In this document: in pieces, positions 1-9,044 of the stretch
Layout: every line of letters starts with the position of its first letter
Numbering within the stretch: position 1 is the first letter of the stretch
Source: Candidatus Poseidoniaceae archaeon
GTDB lineage: Archaea; Thermoplasmatota; Poseidoniia; Poseidoniales; Poseidoniaceae
DNA length: 60,244 bases
Direction of reading: 5' to 3'
Assembly (NCBI GenBank): GCA_016777125.1
Contig: JADHSC010000011.1
Location: forward strand, 1-60,244
Translations under genes and position numbers: made by a program
Notes under the pieces: model-generated
Database searches by the model: none
What the model was told of the DNA's origin: nothing
What the model saw: only the letters and a program-made list of their open reading frames with translations

Positions 1-2
1 AT

Positions 3-128
3 GCTCACCGAATTTTAGTATTTGAGAACGGTTCGATGATTGAAAACGGGACTCATGATGATTTAGTTGATATGGATGGGAAATATGCGGCTCTATGGCG
101 CGTTCAGACAGGTAGTAATATAGAATAA
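3..128 (+). CDS. ABC transporter ATP-binding protein, C-terminal end (partial)
   Basis: Only the last 41 codons are in the window; the gene begins before base 1. The translated end contains [18 protein letters not shown] followed by KYAALW, which is the typical tail of an ABC exporter ATPase (the segment after the H-loop, with the G-x-H-x-x-L element). It stops with TAA at 126-128, about 50 bases before the rhodopsin start. Substrate and membrane-domain architecture cannot be judged from this fragment. Confidence 0.8.
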   Translation, partial: AHRILVFENGSMIENGTHDDLVDMDGKYAALWRVQTGSNIE

Positions 129-143
129 ACTTTGAAATTATAT

Positions 144-158
144 CACAAAAATATATAT
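144..158 (+). promoter_or_regulatory. TATA-box promoter of the rhodopsin gene
   Basis: An AT-rich element with TATATA at 152-157 lies 23-28 bases before the ATG at 180. That is the spacing expected for an archaeal TATA box serving a leaderless or nearly leaderless transcript. It supports the ATG at 180 over the in-frame TTG at 132. The transcription start is inferred. Confidence 0.5.
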
Positions 159-179
159 CAGCGAGTGTTTTCCTCGCGC

Positions 180-1115
180 ATGAGTAACATGCTAAACCAT
201 AGCGATACTAAACTAAAAAGCCTGAAGTTGAACCGTCGCAACAGCGTTATATTCGCAGTTTTGATGCTATCAATTACTGCAGTTGCCATGCCAGCAGCAG
301 CGGAAATAATTAATCCATCCGCAGAGTGTGTAATAGATGCGAACGGAGATGAAGTATGTCCATTTTTGAACGACGGAAGCAATGACGGTCTTGAACTTGT
401 TACCTTCTTCCTCTTCTTCGTTGGTTACATCTCAATGGGGGCGGCTTTCGTCTTCTTCATGAGTGAAAGAAGCAATGTTGCAAAGGAATACAGAACCACA
501 ATGACAATCTCAGCACTGATTGTTGGTATTGCAGCATTCCACTATTACTACATGCGTGGCGTTTATGTCGACCACCAAGTTGTATCAGTTGAGTACCGTT
601 ACATGGACTGGATCATTACAGTTCCATTGATGGCTCTCAAGTTCCCTAGCCTTGTCGGTAAAGATGCAATCACTGACACCAAGTTCGCTGGACTTGGTTT
701 CACAGGTATCTGTTTCACAGGTGCCCTCGTCATGATTGGATTCGGATATCTTGGTGAAGCTGGCCTCATGAACGGTATGCTCGCTCTCATTCTCGGAGGA
801 GTCGGATGGGCTATGATTATGGTCGCCACAGGACTTCCATTCGGCCTCTACGACGGTCTTGGTGTTGATAACAGTAAAATCAGAGACGAACTCAAGTGGA
901 GTGCAAATGCACTTCGTACATTCATCCTCGTTGGATGGATCATTTACCCTCTCGGTTACCTCTTCAGCCCAGAAGTCGAAATTATCGACGTCGGAGCAAA
1001 GGGAGAACTCTGGATGGGTATTGCATACAACATCGCTGACATGATCAACAAGATCGGATTCGGTGTTGTTGCATGGATGGGAGCCAAGAAGGCAACCGAA
1101 GCAATGAATGCTTGA
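180..1115 (+). CDS. Proteorhodopsin (light-driven proton pump, DTK-type)
   Basis: Seven-helix retinal protein of 311 residues counted from the ATG at 180, chosen because a TATA box lies about 25 bases upstream; an in-frame TTG at 132 and an ATG at 189 are alternatives. The N-terminus looks like a signal peptide ending near AAA/E (residues 39-42). Helix C reads RYMDWIITVPLMALK: the proton acceptor is D143, T147 is the conserved threonine, M151 sits at the spectral-tuning site (a hydrophobic residue here normally means green absorption), and K154 replaces the usual Glu donor. H121 matches the proteorhodopsin His partner of the acceptor. The retinal-binding lysine is K291 in NKIGFG. Codon use is rich in C-ending codons, suggesting high expression. 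Function is known for the family; the lysine donor's behaviour here is inferred. Confidence 0.96.
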   Translation: MSNMLNHSDTKLKSLKLNRRNSVIFAVLMLSITAVAMPAAAEIINPSAECVIDANGDEVCPFLNDGSNDGLELVTFFLFFVGYISMGAAFVFFMSERSNVAKEYRTTMTISALIVGIAAFHYYYMRGVYVDHQVVSVEYRYMDWIITVPLMALKFPSLVGKDAITDTKFAGLGFTGICFTGALVMIGFGYLGEAGLMNGMLALILGGVGWAMIMVATGLPFGLYDGLGVDNSKIRDELKWSANALRTFILVGWIIYPLGYLFSPEVEIIDVGAKGELWMGIAYNIADMINKIGFGVVAWMGAKKATEAMNA

Positions 1116-1146
1116 TTGATTAATCAATTCTCAGCATATCATGATT

Positions 1147-1174
1147 GGAAAAGGGTGCTCACGCACCCTTTTCC
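1147..1174. terminator. Perfect 12-bp hairpin between convergent genes
   Basis: GGAAAAGGGTGC (1147-1158) and GCACCCTTTTCC (1163-1174) form a perfect stem with the loop TCAC. It lies 31 bases after the rhodopsin stop and is followed by TTTCTTT, so it can serve as a terminator for the rhodopsin transcript. Its right arm also encodes the last residues (KEKGA) of the convergent minus-strand gene. Confidence 0.6.
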
Positions 1175-2166
1175 TTTCTTTGTTCCGTCATACTACGCAG
1201 TGCATTCTCAAGTGAATACTTTGGAACTCTTGCTTGGTGCATCACACTAAGTGGCCACCACAACAACGTATAGGCTAGAGTAATTATGCTTGCAGAATAG
1301 AGATTTAGATCCATATCGGAAAACACACTCAGTGGAATGAAATGGATAACATAGAGGGTCAACGATAGCCTTCCTAAATGATGAATGCCTATCTTTGAGT
1401 CCATGTTCTCGAGCATTGCCCAGATAAGAAGCACTCCTGTTAGGGCAGCTATTAGAAAAGCAGTATTTGCTGGGAAGAAGGTCAACATTGCTTCACCCGA
1501 AGGTTGGGCAAACGGTATTTTTTCCTGGATTGATCTGTACAGAAAATAAGCACTAATGGAAAATCCACCAGAACCAAGGACGAGTAAGGTTCTTCGAGAT
1601 GGCTTGAAATTATTGAGTGATGCTCCAAAGAGGGAAAACAAAATCCAAGGTAGAAGAGGATACGTTCCAGTTAGGAAAAGATGTTTGACGTGTTCAAAAA
1701 GTCCTCCAACGAAAGTTCGATCGTCCCAATCTAATGATTCATGTCCTGAAAGAAGAAGTTGATTCAATGTGAAAATGCCAACTCCAAGAAACATTGTTCC
1801 CTGAATATTCTTGCTAATTCGAACCCATAGGGGAGCCGTTAGATAGAGTAGAGCGAATAAGGTCAAAACCCCTGGAGAGAAGGTATCAAATCGCTGTGGA
1901 GCAGAAAGATTCACAAGAATTTGAGCTACGTAAAGGAAGGTAAACCGTATCAGAGCCTTTCGTAGCGTCCATTTCGACTGAACGGTAACCCAGCCACCAA
2001 CCGTAACGAATAATGGTGCTGCAAGACCGCCTAATCCTGCTATAATCAATGCAAGGAGGTTTGTTGTGGAAGCGTCTGCTGGAGCCCACGTAGCCGCAGA
2101 GTGAACCATGACCATGAGGAGAATTGCAACGCCTCGTAATTGGTCGATGTCTTTGCGACGACTCAT
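1159..2166 (-). CDS. Multi-pass membrane acyltransferase-like protein
   Basis: Protein of 335 residues with about nine or ten hydrophobic segments. The N-terminus RKDIDQLRGVAILLMVMVHS (residues 4-23) resembles the opening of the DUF1624/heparan-glucosaminide acetyltransferase-like and acyltransferase-3 families, where a charged D-x-L-R-G motif precedes helix 1. Those families move acyl groups across or at the membrane; the substrate here is unknown. It begins 6 bases after the purQ stop and is probably last in the moeA-purQ run. Its final codons lie within a terminator-like hairpin. Function is tentative. Confidence 0.55.
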   Translation of the reverse strand: MSRRKDIDQLRGVAILLMVMVHSAATWAPADASTTNLLALIIAGLGGLAAPLFVTVGGWVTVQSKWTLRKALIRFTFLYVAQILVNLSAPQRFDTFSPGVLTLFALLYLTAPLWVRISKNIQGTMFLGVGIFTLNQLLLSGHESLDWDDRTFVGGLFEHVKHLFLTGTYPLLPWILFSLFGASLNNFKPSRRTLLVLGSGGFSISAYFLYRSIQEKIPFAQPSGEAMLTFFPANTAFLIAALTGVLLIWAMLENMDSKIGIHHLGRLSLTLYVIHFIPLSVFSDMDLNLYSASIITLAYTLLWWPLSVMHQARVPKYSLENALRSMTEQRKEKGA

Positions 2167-2172
2167 TGAATC

Positions 2173-3009
2173 TCACCGTTGACTTCGAACGTATTCAACG
2201 GCATTTCTGAATATCTGAAGCCCTGAACCTTCCCATTCTTCTTCATTTAGTTTCATTGATGTGTGTTCAGGATGAAGCCACATGGTGTAGAATGCTTCTG
2301 GATGGGGCATGAGCCCGAAGACAAGGCCTGTTGGATCGCATATACCAGCAATATTGCGCATGCTTCCATTCGGACTTAGTGGGAATGGTAAGAGGTCATC
2401 TGAAGGATTCGTTCCAGGTTCTGTAGATGGATCAACATAACGCACCGTTAGTTGGTGATTTGCTGAAAGACGATCAAGTTCCACATCTGTTGGCATGACA
2501 AAACGTCCCTCTCCGTGACGTACTGGGCATTCGATTCTCTGAATCCCTTTTGTCCAGATACACGGGCTGTCTGAATCAAATTCCAATGTCACCCAACGGT
2601 CCTCGTATCGTCCAGTATTATTGAGTGTCAAACTTGCCCGTTGAATCAAATCCGGTTCAAATGAGGCGTTCTCAGGACCAGGGAGTAAGCCTGTCTTGAC
2701 CAATGCTTGGAATCCATTACAAATTCCAATAATCGGTTTTCCTGAACTAACAAATTTCTGAAGTTGTTCCCGTAATGCAAATCGAAGGCGGTTTCCGAGC
2801 AATCTCCCGCTTCCAAGATGGTCGCCAAAAGAAAATCCACCAGGAACTGCAAGAATATCGAACTCTTCCAGGCTTCGATTTCCTTGTACGAGATGATTGA
2901 CGTGAAGACGTTCGGAGCTACCTCCAACCATGTCGAATACAGCTGCTGTTTCACGATCGCAGTTAATTCCGAAACCGAAGAGGACAGCTACACGTACATT
3001 ATCGCTCAT
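2173..3009 (-). CDS. purQ: Phosphoribosylformylglycinamidine synthase, glutaminase part
   Basis: Class I glutamine amidotransferase of 278 residues that releases ammonia for FGAM synthase in purine synthesis. The nucleophile is C97 in GICNGFQ, and the His/Glu pair is in MPHPEAF near residue 235. It is longer than many stand-alone PurQ proteins (about 225). Its ATG directly follows the purL TGA with no gap and in the same frame, so the two reading frames add up to about 1285 residues, close to a bacterial one-chain PurL. The start is fixed by the abutting stop codon. Confidence 0.93.
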   Translation of the reverse strand: MSDNVRVAVLFGFGINCDRETAAVFDMVGGSSERLHVNHLVQGNRSLEEFDILAVPGGFSFGDHLGSGRLLGNRLRFALREQLQKFVSSGKPIIGICNGFQALVKTGLLPGPENASFEPDLIQRASLTLNNTGRYEDRWVTLEFDSDSPCIWTKGIQRIECPVRHGEGRFVMPTDVELDRLSANHQLTVRYVDPSTEPGTNPSDDLLPFPLSPNGSMRNIAGICDPTGLVFGLMPHPEAFYTMWLHPEHTSMKLNEEEWEGSGLQIFRNAVEYVRSQR

Positions 3010-6000
3010 TCAAACACCTCCAGTCATATCGAGTGCTTCTTTCCATGACTTCGTTAAATCGGTAACGTTCGCTTGAATCAATTCATCATAGCCATCTTCG
3101 ATAATGAGGCTCTGTGCATGGGTAACCATTCCTATTAGATGGATATCTGCGTCACTCATGGCTTCAATGAATTCCATTTCGTTTTCAGAGTCAACTGCAA
3201 CAACGATTCTTCCAAGAGATTCACTCCAAAGTCGAGAAAATGCATCCCCTTCTCCAATTCCATCAATATCGATAATGGCTCCTAGTCGTCCACCAATACA
3301 CATCTCAGCAACGGCTACTGCAAGGCCACCCTCGCTGCAATCGTGAGCGGTTCGGATCAGTCCATCTTGGATCGTTTTGGAAAGTCTTCGATAGATATCG
3401 AGTTGGCGTTCTGGTTCCGGTAAGCGAGGTACATTGCCGCCGATTCCTTCAGCGAGTTTTCTTTCAGTGAGATGATAAGCAACTTCTGAGGCCCCTAACT
3501 CATTCTTACTGTTTCCAACTAAGTAGATACGTTGTCCGTGTTTCTTAAAATTCGATGTCGCCGTATTTCGTACGTCCACGTGATTTCCAAAGAGAGAGAA
3601 AAGCATGGTCGGTGGAATGGAAATTTTGTTTGGCCAGACCCCGTAATCATTCTTCATCGAATCTTTACCGGAGACACAAGGAAGTCGGTATGCTCTACAA
3701 ACACGCTCTAATTCTCGATTGGCTCGAACGAGTTGGGCGAGTTTGAATTTGCCATCAGGGGTCTTTTCAGATTCGATTGGATCTGGCCAGCAGAAGTTGT
3801 CAAGTCCTGCCATTTTATCGATATCAACGCCAACGCATACTGCATTTCGCACTGCTTCGTCGATCGCTGCAGCAACCATTGCTCCAGCATCGATATCAGA
3901 ATATCTTGGAGCGATTCCACATGAAATCACAATACCTTGTGGGTCTCCATGGATTGGTGCTATGAGGCCAGCATCACCTGGACCATCTCTTTCCTTTCCG
4001 ACGAATGGCTTAACCGCTGTTTGCGCCATAACTTCATGATCATATTGGCGAACCCATGTTTCCTTGGAAGCAATGTTTGGCCTTGCAAGCATCTCTTCGA
4101 GTAGATTCGTGTTATCGAGAGAAGTAGGTGGATTGAATTCTGGTTGAACTGGAGGGATCCATTCCGACTCCAACTCGAGTTGAGGAACACCATCGTGAAG
4201 GAATTCAATTGGAAGATATGCTACTGTTTCTTCACCATGCTTAACGTGGAAATATCCCGAGTTTGTAAATTCGGCAACGGCTGTTGCTTCTACTTCATGA
4301 AGTGCTGCAAGGGCTTCGAATGCTTCAGTGTCTTTGGGCGCTACTGCTACTGTCATACGTTCTTGTGATTCTGAAACGAGAATTTCCCAAGATGAGAGAC
4401 CTTCTTGCTTGAGTGGTACCTTTCCTAAGTCGATTTCACAACCATTTGTGTATTCAGCCATTTCACCAATCGAAGAAGAAAGCCCTCCTGCACCATTATC
4501 CGTGATACAGGTAATCAAGCACGCATCACGGGCTTCAAGAATCATGTCCATCATTTTCTTTTGAGTGATCGGGTCCCCGATTTGTACAGCACTTGATGGC
4601 GACTCATCTGTCAGTTCAAGAGATGAGAATGTGGCTCCATGTATTCCATCGGATCCAACTCTACCGCCAACCATGTACACAGTATCGCCGGGTGTTGGAT
4701 TCTTCTCATGTGATTCGCGACCATCAGCAAGACGACGAGGCATAAGTCCAACTGTTCCACAATATACGAGTGGCTTACCAATATAGCGTTCATCAAAAAC
4801 AATCGCTCCGTTGACTGTTGGAATTCCGGATTCGTTTCCACCCACGCGAACGCCTGCGTGAACGCCACGAAGAACGCGGGATGGATGGAAAAGTGTCGAT
4901 GGTAATTCGCCCGTCCATGTTGGAGGCCCGAAGCAGAAGACGTCCGTGTTTGCAATCGGTCTCGCACCAAGTCCTGTCCCCAGAATGTCTCGATTTACAC
5001 CGACAATACCTGTCATAGCACCTCCGTATGGATCAAGCGCAGAAGGTGAGTTATGAGTCTCTGCTTTCATACAAACGCTCCAATCATCGTTCCATGCGAT
5101 TACGCCAGAGTTATCATGGAAGACCGAGAGAAGCCAATCAACCTCTTTCGCCATATCGTGAGTTGGATTCATGATGTGGGTTTTGAAGAGTGAATCAATA
5201 ATGGAGTCTTCATTTGTTTCGGTATCGATGTGGTGGATTTTACTTGCAAAAATCTTGTGCTTACAGTGCTCACTCCAAGTTTGTGCGAGACATTCCAATT
5301 CAACATCTGTAGGAGCGTTTGAAGAAATGCCTACTGAATGGCGAGCTGTTTGGTGCTCAGCCATTCGATAGTGTGCTTGTATCGCCTGCATCTCTGTAAG
5401 ATTAAGCGCGAGTAAACCATCGACTGATAGGCGAATAAGTTCTTCATTCGCCACTTCTAAATCAATGATTGATGGGGATTGGCGTACAATCGTTGGCCTT
5501 TCTGGAAAGGTGATCACTGAAGCATTTCCCGAGGAGAGGTCGTCCCGTGTTGCTAGGATTGCTCTCTCTATGAGTGGATTGTGTAGGGTTGATGCAAGCC
5601 ATGCATTATCAACAGTTTCTGGGAGATTGGTAAAAACATACGTGGTATAGGTGGATATTGCAGCGTTTACATCTGGGAAGAGTACTTGAAATCCATCGTT
5701 TGCTGCAGCACCGGGATTATCAGTAACGCCTGGCTTGAAGCCGACTGTAACAGAAAGTGATGGCGTTTGGGGGAAGAAGTTTGAATCGTGAATTACTGAA
5801 GTATCAACTGCACCGAATTCAATGATTGGGTCAGAGAAGATGTCTTGTACGCGAGGCGTGATTGAAGACGCATCGTATTCGCTGCGGATGAGATAGCCGC
5901 AGATACTGCGAACGATGCCGACATCAATTCCATGGTCAGCAATAAGTTGCCGACGTACAACGTCTCCGCGTACATCGCGCATTCCTTCCGTTTGCAAAGG

Positions 6001-6033
6001 CGTGACTTCGATTCGAACATCGTGGACTGTCAT
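3010..6033 (-). CDS. purL: Phosphoribosylformylglycinamidine synthase, large-type synthase part
   Basis: ATP-dependent FGAM synthase of 1007 residues. Residues 1-165 look like two tandem PurS-like units, ending in DPIIEF (about 68-73) and NPLIER (about 152-157), as in the N-terminal domain of large PurL. The linker motif QTWSEHCKHK (251-260) carries the conserved His. Later motifs include GGRVGSDGIHGATFSS, ITDNGAGGLSSS and SGKDSMKNDYG. Small PurL proteins are about 720 residues and fused ones about 1300; this is the large form without the glutaminase domain, which is the next gene. The ATG at 6033 lies 56 bases after the uvrA stop. Confidence 0.95.
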   Translation of the reverse strand: MTVHDVRIEVTPLQTEGMRDVRGDVVRRQLIADHGIDVGIVRSICGYLIRSEYDASSITPRVQDIFSDPIIEFGAVDTSVIHDSNFFPQTPSLSVTVGFKPGVTDNPGAAANDGFQVLFPDVNAAISTYTTYVFTNLPETVDNAWLASTLHNPLIERAILATRDDLSSGNASVITFPERPTIVRQSPSIIDLEVANEELIRLSVDGLLALNLTEMQAIQAHYRMAEHQTARHSVGISSNAPTDVELECLAQTWSEHCKHKIFASKIHHIDTETNEDSIIDSLFKTHIMNPTHDMAKEVDWLLSVFHDNSGVIAWNDDWSVCMKAETHNSPSALDPYGGAMTGIVGVNRDILGTGLGARPIANTDVFCFGPPTWTGELPSTLFHPSRVLRGVHAGVRVGGNESGIPTVNGAIVFDERYIGKPLVYCGTVGLMPRRLADGRESHEKNPTPGDTVYMVGGRVGSDGIHGATFSSLELTDESPSSAVQIGDPITQKKMMDMILEARDACLITCITDNGAGGLSSSIGEMAEYTNGCEIDLGKVPLKQEGLSSWEILVSESQERMTVAVAPKDTEAFEALAALHEVEATAVAEFTNSGYFHVKHGEETVAYLPIEFLHDGVPQLELESEWIPPVQPEFNPPTSLDNTNLLEEMLARPNIASKETWVRQYDHEVMAQTAVKPFVGKERDGPGDAGLIAPIHGDPQGIVISCGIAPRYSDIDAGAMVAAAIDEAVRNAVCVGVDIDKMAGLDNFCWPDPIESEKTPDGKFKLAQLVRANRELERVCRAYRLPCVSGKDSMKNDYGVWPNKISIPPTMLFSLFGNHVDVRNTATSNFKKHGQRIYLVGNSKNELGASEVAYHLTERKLAEGIGGNVPRLPEPERQLDIYRRLSKTIQDGLIRTAHDCSEGGLAVAVAEMCIGGRLGAIIDIDGIGEGDAFSRLWSESLGRIVVAVDSENEMEFIEAMSDADIHLIGMVTHAQSLIIEDGYDELIQANVTDLTKSWKEALDMTGGV

Positions 6034-6089
6034 TGCTTCCGACCCAAACAGAGTTCATCGCATACGCTCTTTGAACACTACGGCGGGCT

Positions 6090-9023
6090 TCACTGGGAAG
6101 AAAGAAGGGATTTGAGGAAGTTTCCAGTGAAACTATTGGCCTCATTAGCGACTTCTTCGGGCGTTCCTGAGGTAACAATCTGACCTCCACGATCGCCGCC
6201 TTCTGGGCCTAGATCGATAACGTGATCGCTGCATTTAACGACATCAAGATGGTGTTCAATAACAATCACTGTATGGCCTTTAGATCGTAATTCCAGAAGA
6301 ACGTCAATCAGCATTTGAACATCGCTAAATGATAGTCCTGTGGTTGGTTCATCCAGAATGTATACTGTGTGTTTATGTGGAGGTCGGCGTAATTCACTTG
6401 CAAGTTTAACACGCTGCGCCTCACCACCCGACAATGTTGTTGCCGGCTGACCAAGTCGAATGTAGGAAAGTCCAACCGAATGAAGTGTTTCGAGTGTACG
6501 GTGGATTTTGCGATGGTGTTCAAAGAATTTTACCGCTTCACCAACAGGCATTTGTAAGACATCGTGGATATTTTTCCCTTTCCATGTCACTTCAAGACAT
6601 TCTCTTGTGTAGCGCTTCCCATTACAAATCTCACATTCAATCCATACATCGGGAAGGAAATTCATTTCTAATTTAATCGAGCCAGCTCCAGAACAAGCTT
6701 CACAACGTCCACCTTTTACATTGAAACTAAAGGTTCCTGGAGTGTATCCTCGCTCCTTTGCCAGTGTTGTGTTTGAGAAGAGTTTTCTGATTTCATCGAA
6801 TACTTTGGTATAAGTTGCAGCGTTCGAACGAGGAGTTCTACCAATAGGAGACTGATCAATTATGATGGCTTTGTCAACATGTTCAAGCCCCTTGATCTCT
6901 TTGTGCTTACCTGGGAGTTTTTCGCTGTTGTGAAGGTATCGTTGGAGAGAGGGGGCTAGGATTCCAGAAATGAGAGAGGATTTACCTGATCCTGAAACTC
7001 CTGTTACAGATGTGAAACAACCCAATGGAAGTTTAACATCGATGTTGCTCAGATTATTGTGCTCTGCCCCTTTGATGGTAAGCCATTTCTTTGACGGTTT
7101 TTGCCTTATTTCTGGAACTTTGATAGAGCGTCTTCCGGAGAGATATGCTCCTGTAACGGAATCTTTGGCTTTCATAACTTTGCTTGGAATTCCATTCGCA
7201 ACAATGTGGCCCCCCTCAAGGCCCGCTCCTGGACCTAAATCACAAATCCAATCGGCTTGACGTAATGTATCTTCATCATGCTCAACCACCAGAAGGGTGT
7301 TGCCTAATGTAGTAAGTTCGCGTAATGTCTCCAGTAACCGTTCATTATCTCTCTGATGAAGTCCAATAGAAGGTTCATCGAGAACGTACATGACTCCAGT
7401 TAACCTTGACCCTATTTGAGTCGCTAATCGTATGCGCTGACTTTCTCCACCAGAGAGTGTGTTTGCTTTACGATCAAGGGTTAGATAATCAAGTCCTACA
7501 CTATCAAGGAAGCCGAGTCTGTTTTCTATTTCCTTAAGAATTTCATTTCCGATGAAGAGTGAGCGATCGTTGAGTGGTTCCAAGACATCAGCATATTGTT
7601 CAGGTGGTCCGTCTGCTTCTGGATTGAAGGCTTTGATGAGTTGATACGCTTCATGAACTGAACTTCGACTCACTTCTGGAAGTCGTATTCCCCCAACTGT
7701 CACGAAACGAGCTGCTGGATTGAGTTTCTCGCCGTTACAAGCATGACAATCAAGATCGGTCATGCATGCTATGAGTCGGTTTCGGGTGCGATCGGACGAT
7801 GTTTCAGAGTAGGTTCGTTCAAGTCGGGAAATGATTCCGTCCCAAGGACGATTCATTTTGTAGACTGAACCATTATCTGATTTAAAATGGAAGTGGATAA
7901 TTGTTGAACCTGACCCATGGAGTAGGATGTCTTTGGAATCTTCATCGAGGAGTCCGAATGGAACTGTTGTAGATATGCCATAGTGTTCACAGACTTGTTG
8001 TAGCAATTTCTTATACCATCCAGGAGACATTGATTGTCGCCATGGTAAGACACATCCATTCGATACTGCAAGGGTATCATCAATGATTAAGTCTGGATTA
8101 AATTGCCTCTGTATTCCAAGTCCTTGGCAATCCGGACAAGCGCCCAGTGGTGAATTGAATGAGAAAACACGGGGTGAAAGTTCTGGCATAAAGGCTCCAT
8201 GCTCTGGGCAGGCAAAGTCTTCTGACCATGATACTGTGTCGCCTTCATTGTGTACTGGGCGGTTGTTTCCTTCGAGTTCATCTGGTTTTGAAGGGGCTCG
8301 TAAACTGGTAACAGCAAGGGCACCTCCTCCCAAACGTAACGCATTTTCTACACTCTCTGTTGTTCTCTGCCGTCGCTCTCTTGAAAGAATGAAACGATCG
8401 ATTCGAACATCGATATCGTGGCGCATATTCTTGTCGAGTGTTGGTGGCTTTTCGAAATCAACTTCGTGTCCATTAACTCGTCCTTGCATATATCCTTGCT
8501 CAACAAATTGTCTGAATAATTCAACATGCGTTCCCTTTCTCGCTCGAACAACAGGACTCCAAACTGCAATGGTGTGTTGTTCATAATTCCAAAATATATC
8601 GTCAACGATTTCTTGTACTGTACGCCGTGCTACTTCTTGACCGCAGTCCGGACAATGTGGTTTTCCAATTCGTGCCCAGAGAAGACGAAGGTAATCTTGG
8701 ATTTCCGTCACGGTTGCAACCGTAGATCTCGGGTTGTGCGAACCTTGCTTTTGATCGATTGAAATGGCTGGCGAAAGGCCCTCAATTCCATCACAATCAG
8801 CTTTCTTCATTTGTCCAATGAATTGGCGGGCGTAAGATGAGAGTGATTCTACATATCTCCGTTGACCTTCGGCATAGAGTGTATCAAATGCTAAACTTGA
8901 TTTTCCTGAGCCTGAAACACCTGAGATAACAACGAATTTCCCTCTTGGGAGTTTAACATCGATGTCTTGTAGATTGTGTGTGCGAGCACCTCGCACCTCT
9001 ATCCACTCGTGATTCACTGCCAT
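6090..9023 (-). CDS. uvrA: UvrABC excision repair ATPase subunit A
   Basis: Damage-recognition ATPase of nucleotide excision repair, 977 residues, slightly longer than the usual 940. The first Walker A is GVSGSGKSSLAFDTLYAEGQ (about 35-54) and the second GVSGSGKSSLISG. Both ABC signatures are present (LSGGESQRIRLA and LSGGEAQRVKLA). Zinc-binding cysteine pairs include CHACNGEKL and the C-terminal CEACSG/CEICNG pair. This is a bacterial-type repair gene; such genes occur in some archaea through transfer. It begins 21 bases after the rluA-like stop and is likely cotranscribed with it. UvrB and UvrC are not in the window. Confidence 0.96.
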   Translation of the reverse strand: MAVNHEWIEVRGARTHNLQDIDVKLPRGKFVVISGVSGSGKSSLAFDTLYAEGQRRYVESLSSYARQFIGQMKKADCDGIEGLSPAISIDQKQGSHNPRSTVATVTEIQDYLRLLWARIGKPHCPDCGQEVARRTVQEIVDDIFWNYEQHTIAVWSPVVRARKGTHVELFRQFVEQGYMQGRVNGHEVDFEKPPTLDKNMRHDIDVRIDRFILSRERRQRTTESVENALRLGGGALAVTSLRAPSKPDELEGNNRPVHNEGDTVSWSEDFACPEHGAFMPELSPRVFSFNSPLGACPDCQGLGIQRQFNPDLIIDDTLAVSNGCVLPWRQSMSPGWYKKLLQQVCEHYGISTTVPFGLLDEDSKDILLHGSGSTIIHFHFKSDNGSVYKMNRPWDGIISRLERTYSETSSDRTRNRLIACMTDLDCHACNGEKLNPAARFVTVGGIRLPEVSRSSVHEAYQLIKAFNPEADGPPEQYADVLEPLNDRSLFIGNEILKEIENRLGFLDSVGLDYLTLDRKANTLSGGESQRIRLATQIGSRLTGVMYVLDEPSIGLHQRDNERLLETLRELTTLGNTLLVVEHDEDTLRQADWICDLGPGAGLEGGHIVANGIPSKVMKAKDSVTGAYLSGRRSIKVPEIRQKPSKKWLTIKGAEHNNLSNIDVKLPLGCFTSVTGVSGSGKSSLISGILAPSLQRYLHNSEKLPGKHKEIKGLEHVDKAIIIDQSPIGRTPRSNAATYTKVFDEIRKLFSNTTLAKERGYTPGTFSFNVKGGRCEACSGAGSIKLEMNFLPDVWIECEICNGKRYTRECLEVTWKGKNIHDVLQMPVGEAVKFFEHHRKIHRTLETLHSVGLSYIRLGQPATTLSGGEAQRVKLASELRRPPHKHTVYILDEPTTGLSFSDVQMLIDVLLELRSKGHTVIVIEHHLDVVKCSDHVIDLGPEGGDRGGQIVTSGTPEEVANEANSFTGNFLKSLLSSQ

Positions 9024-9044
9024 AGGAACAAAGATAGCGTGTTG

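Noticed and set aside
585-1127. 180-codon open frame antisense to the rhodopsin gene
   Set aside because: It arises from the codon bias of the rhodopsin; the product is a Cys/His/Asp-rich sequence with no domain.
8083-8586. 167-codon open frame antisense to uvrA
   Set aside because: The uvrA frame has strong family motifs on the other strand; the antisense product has none.
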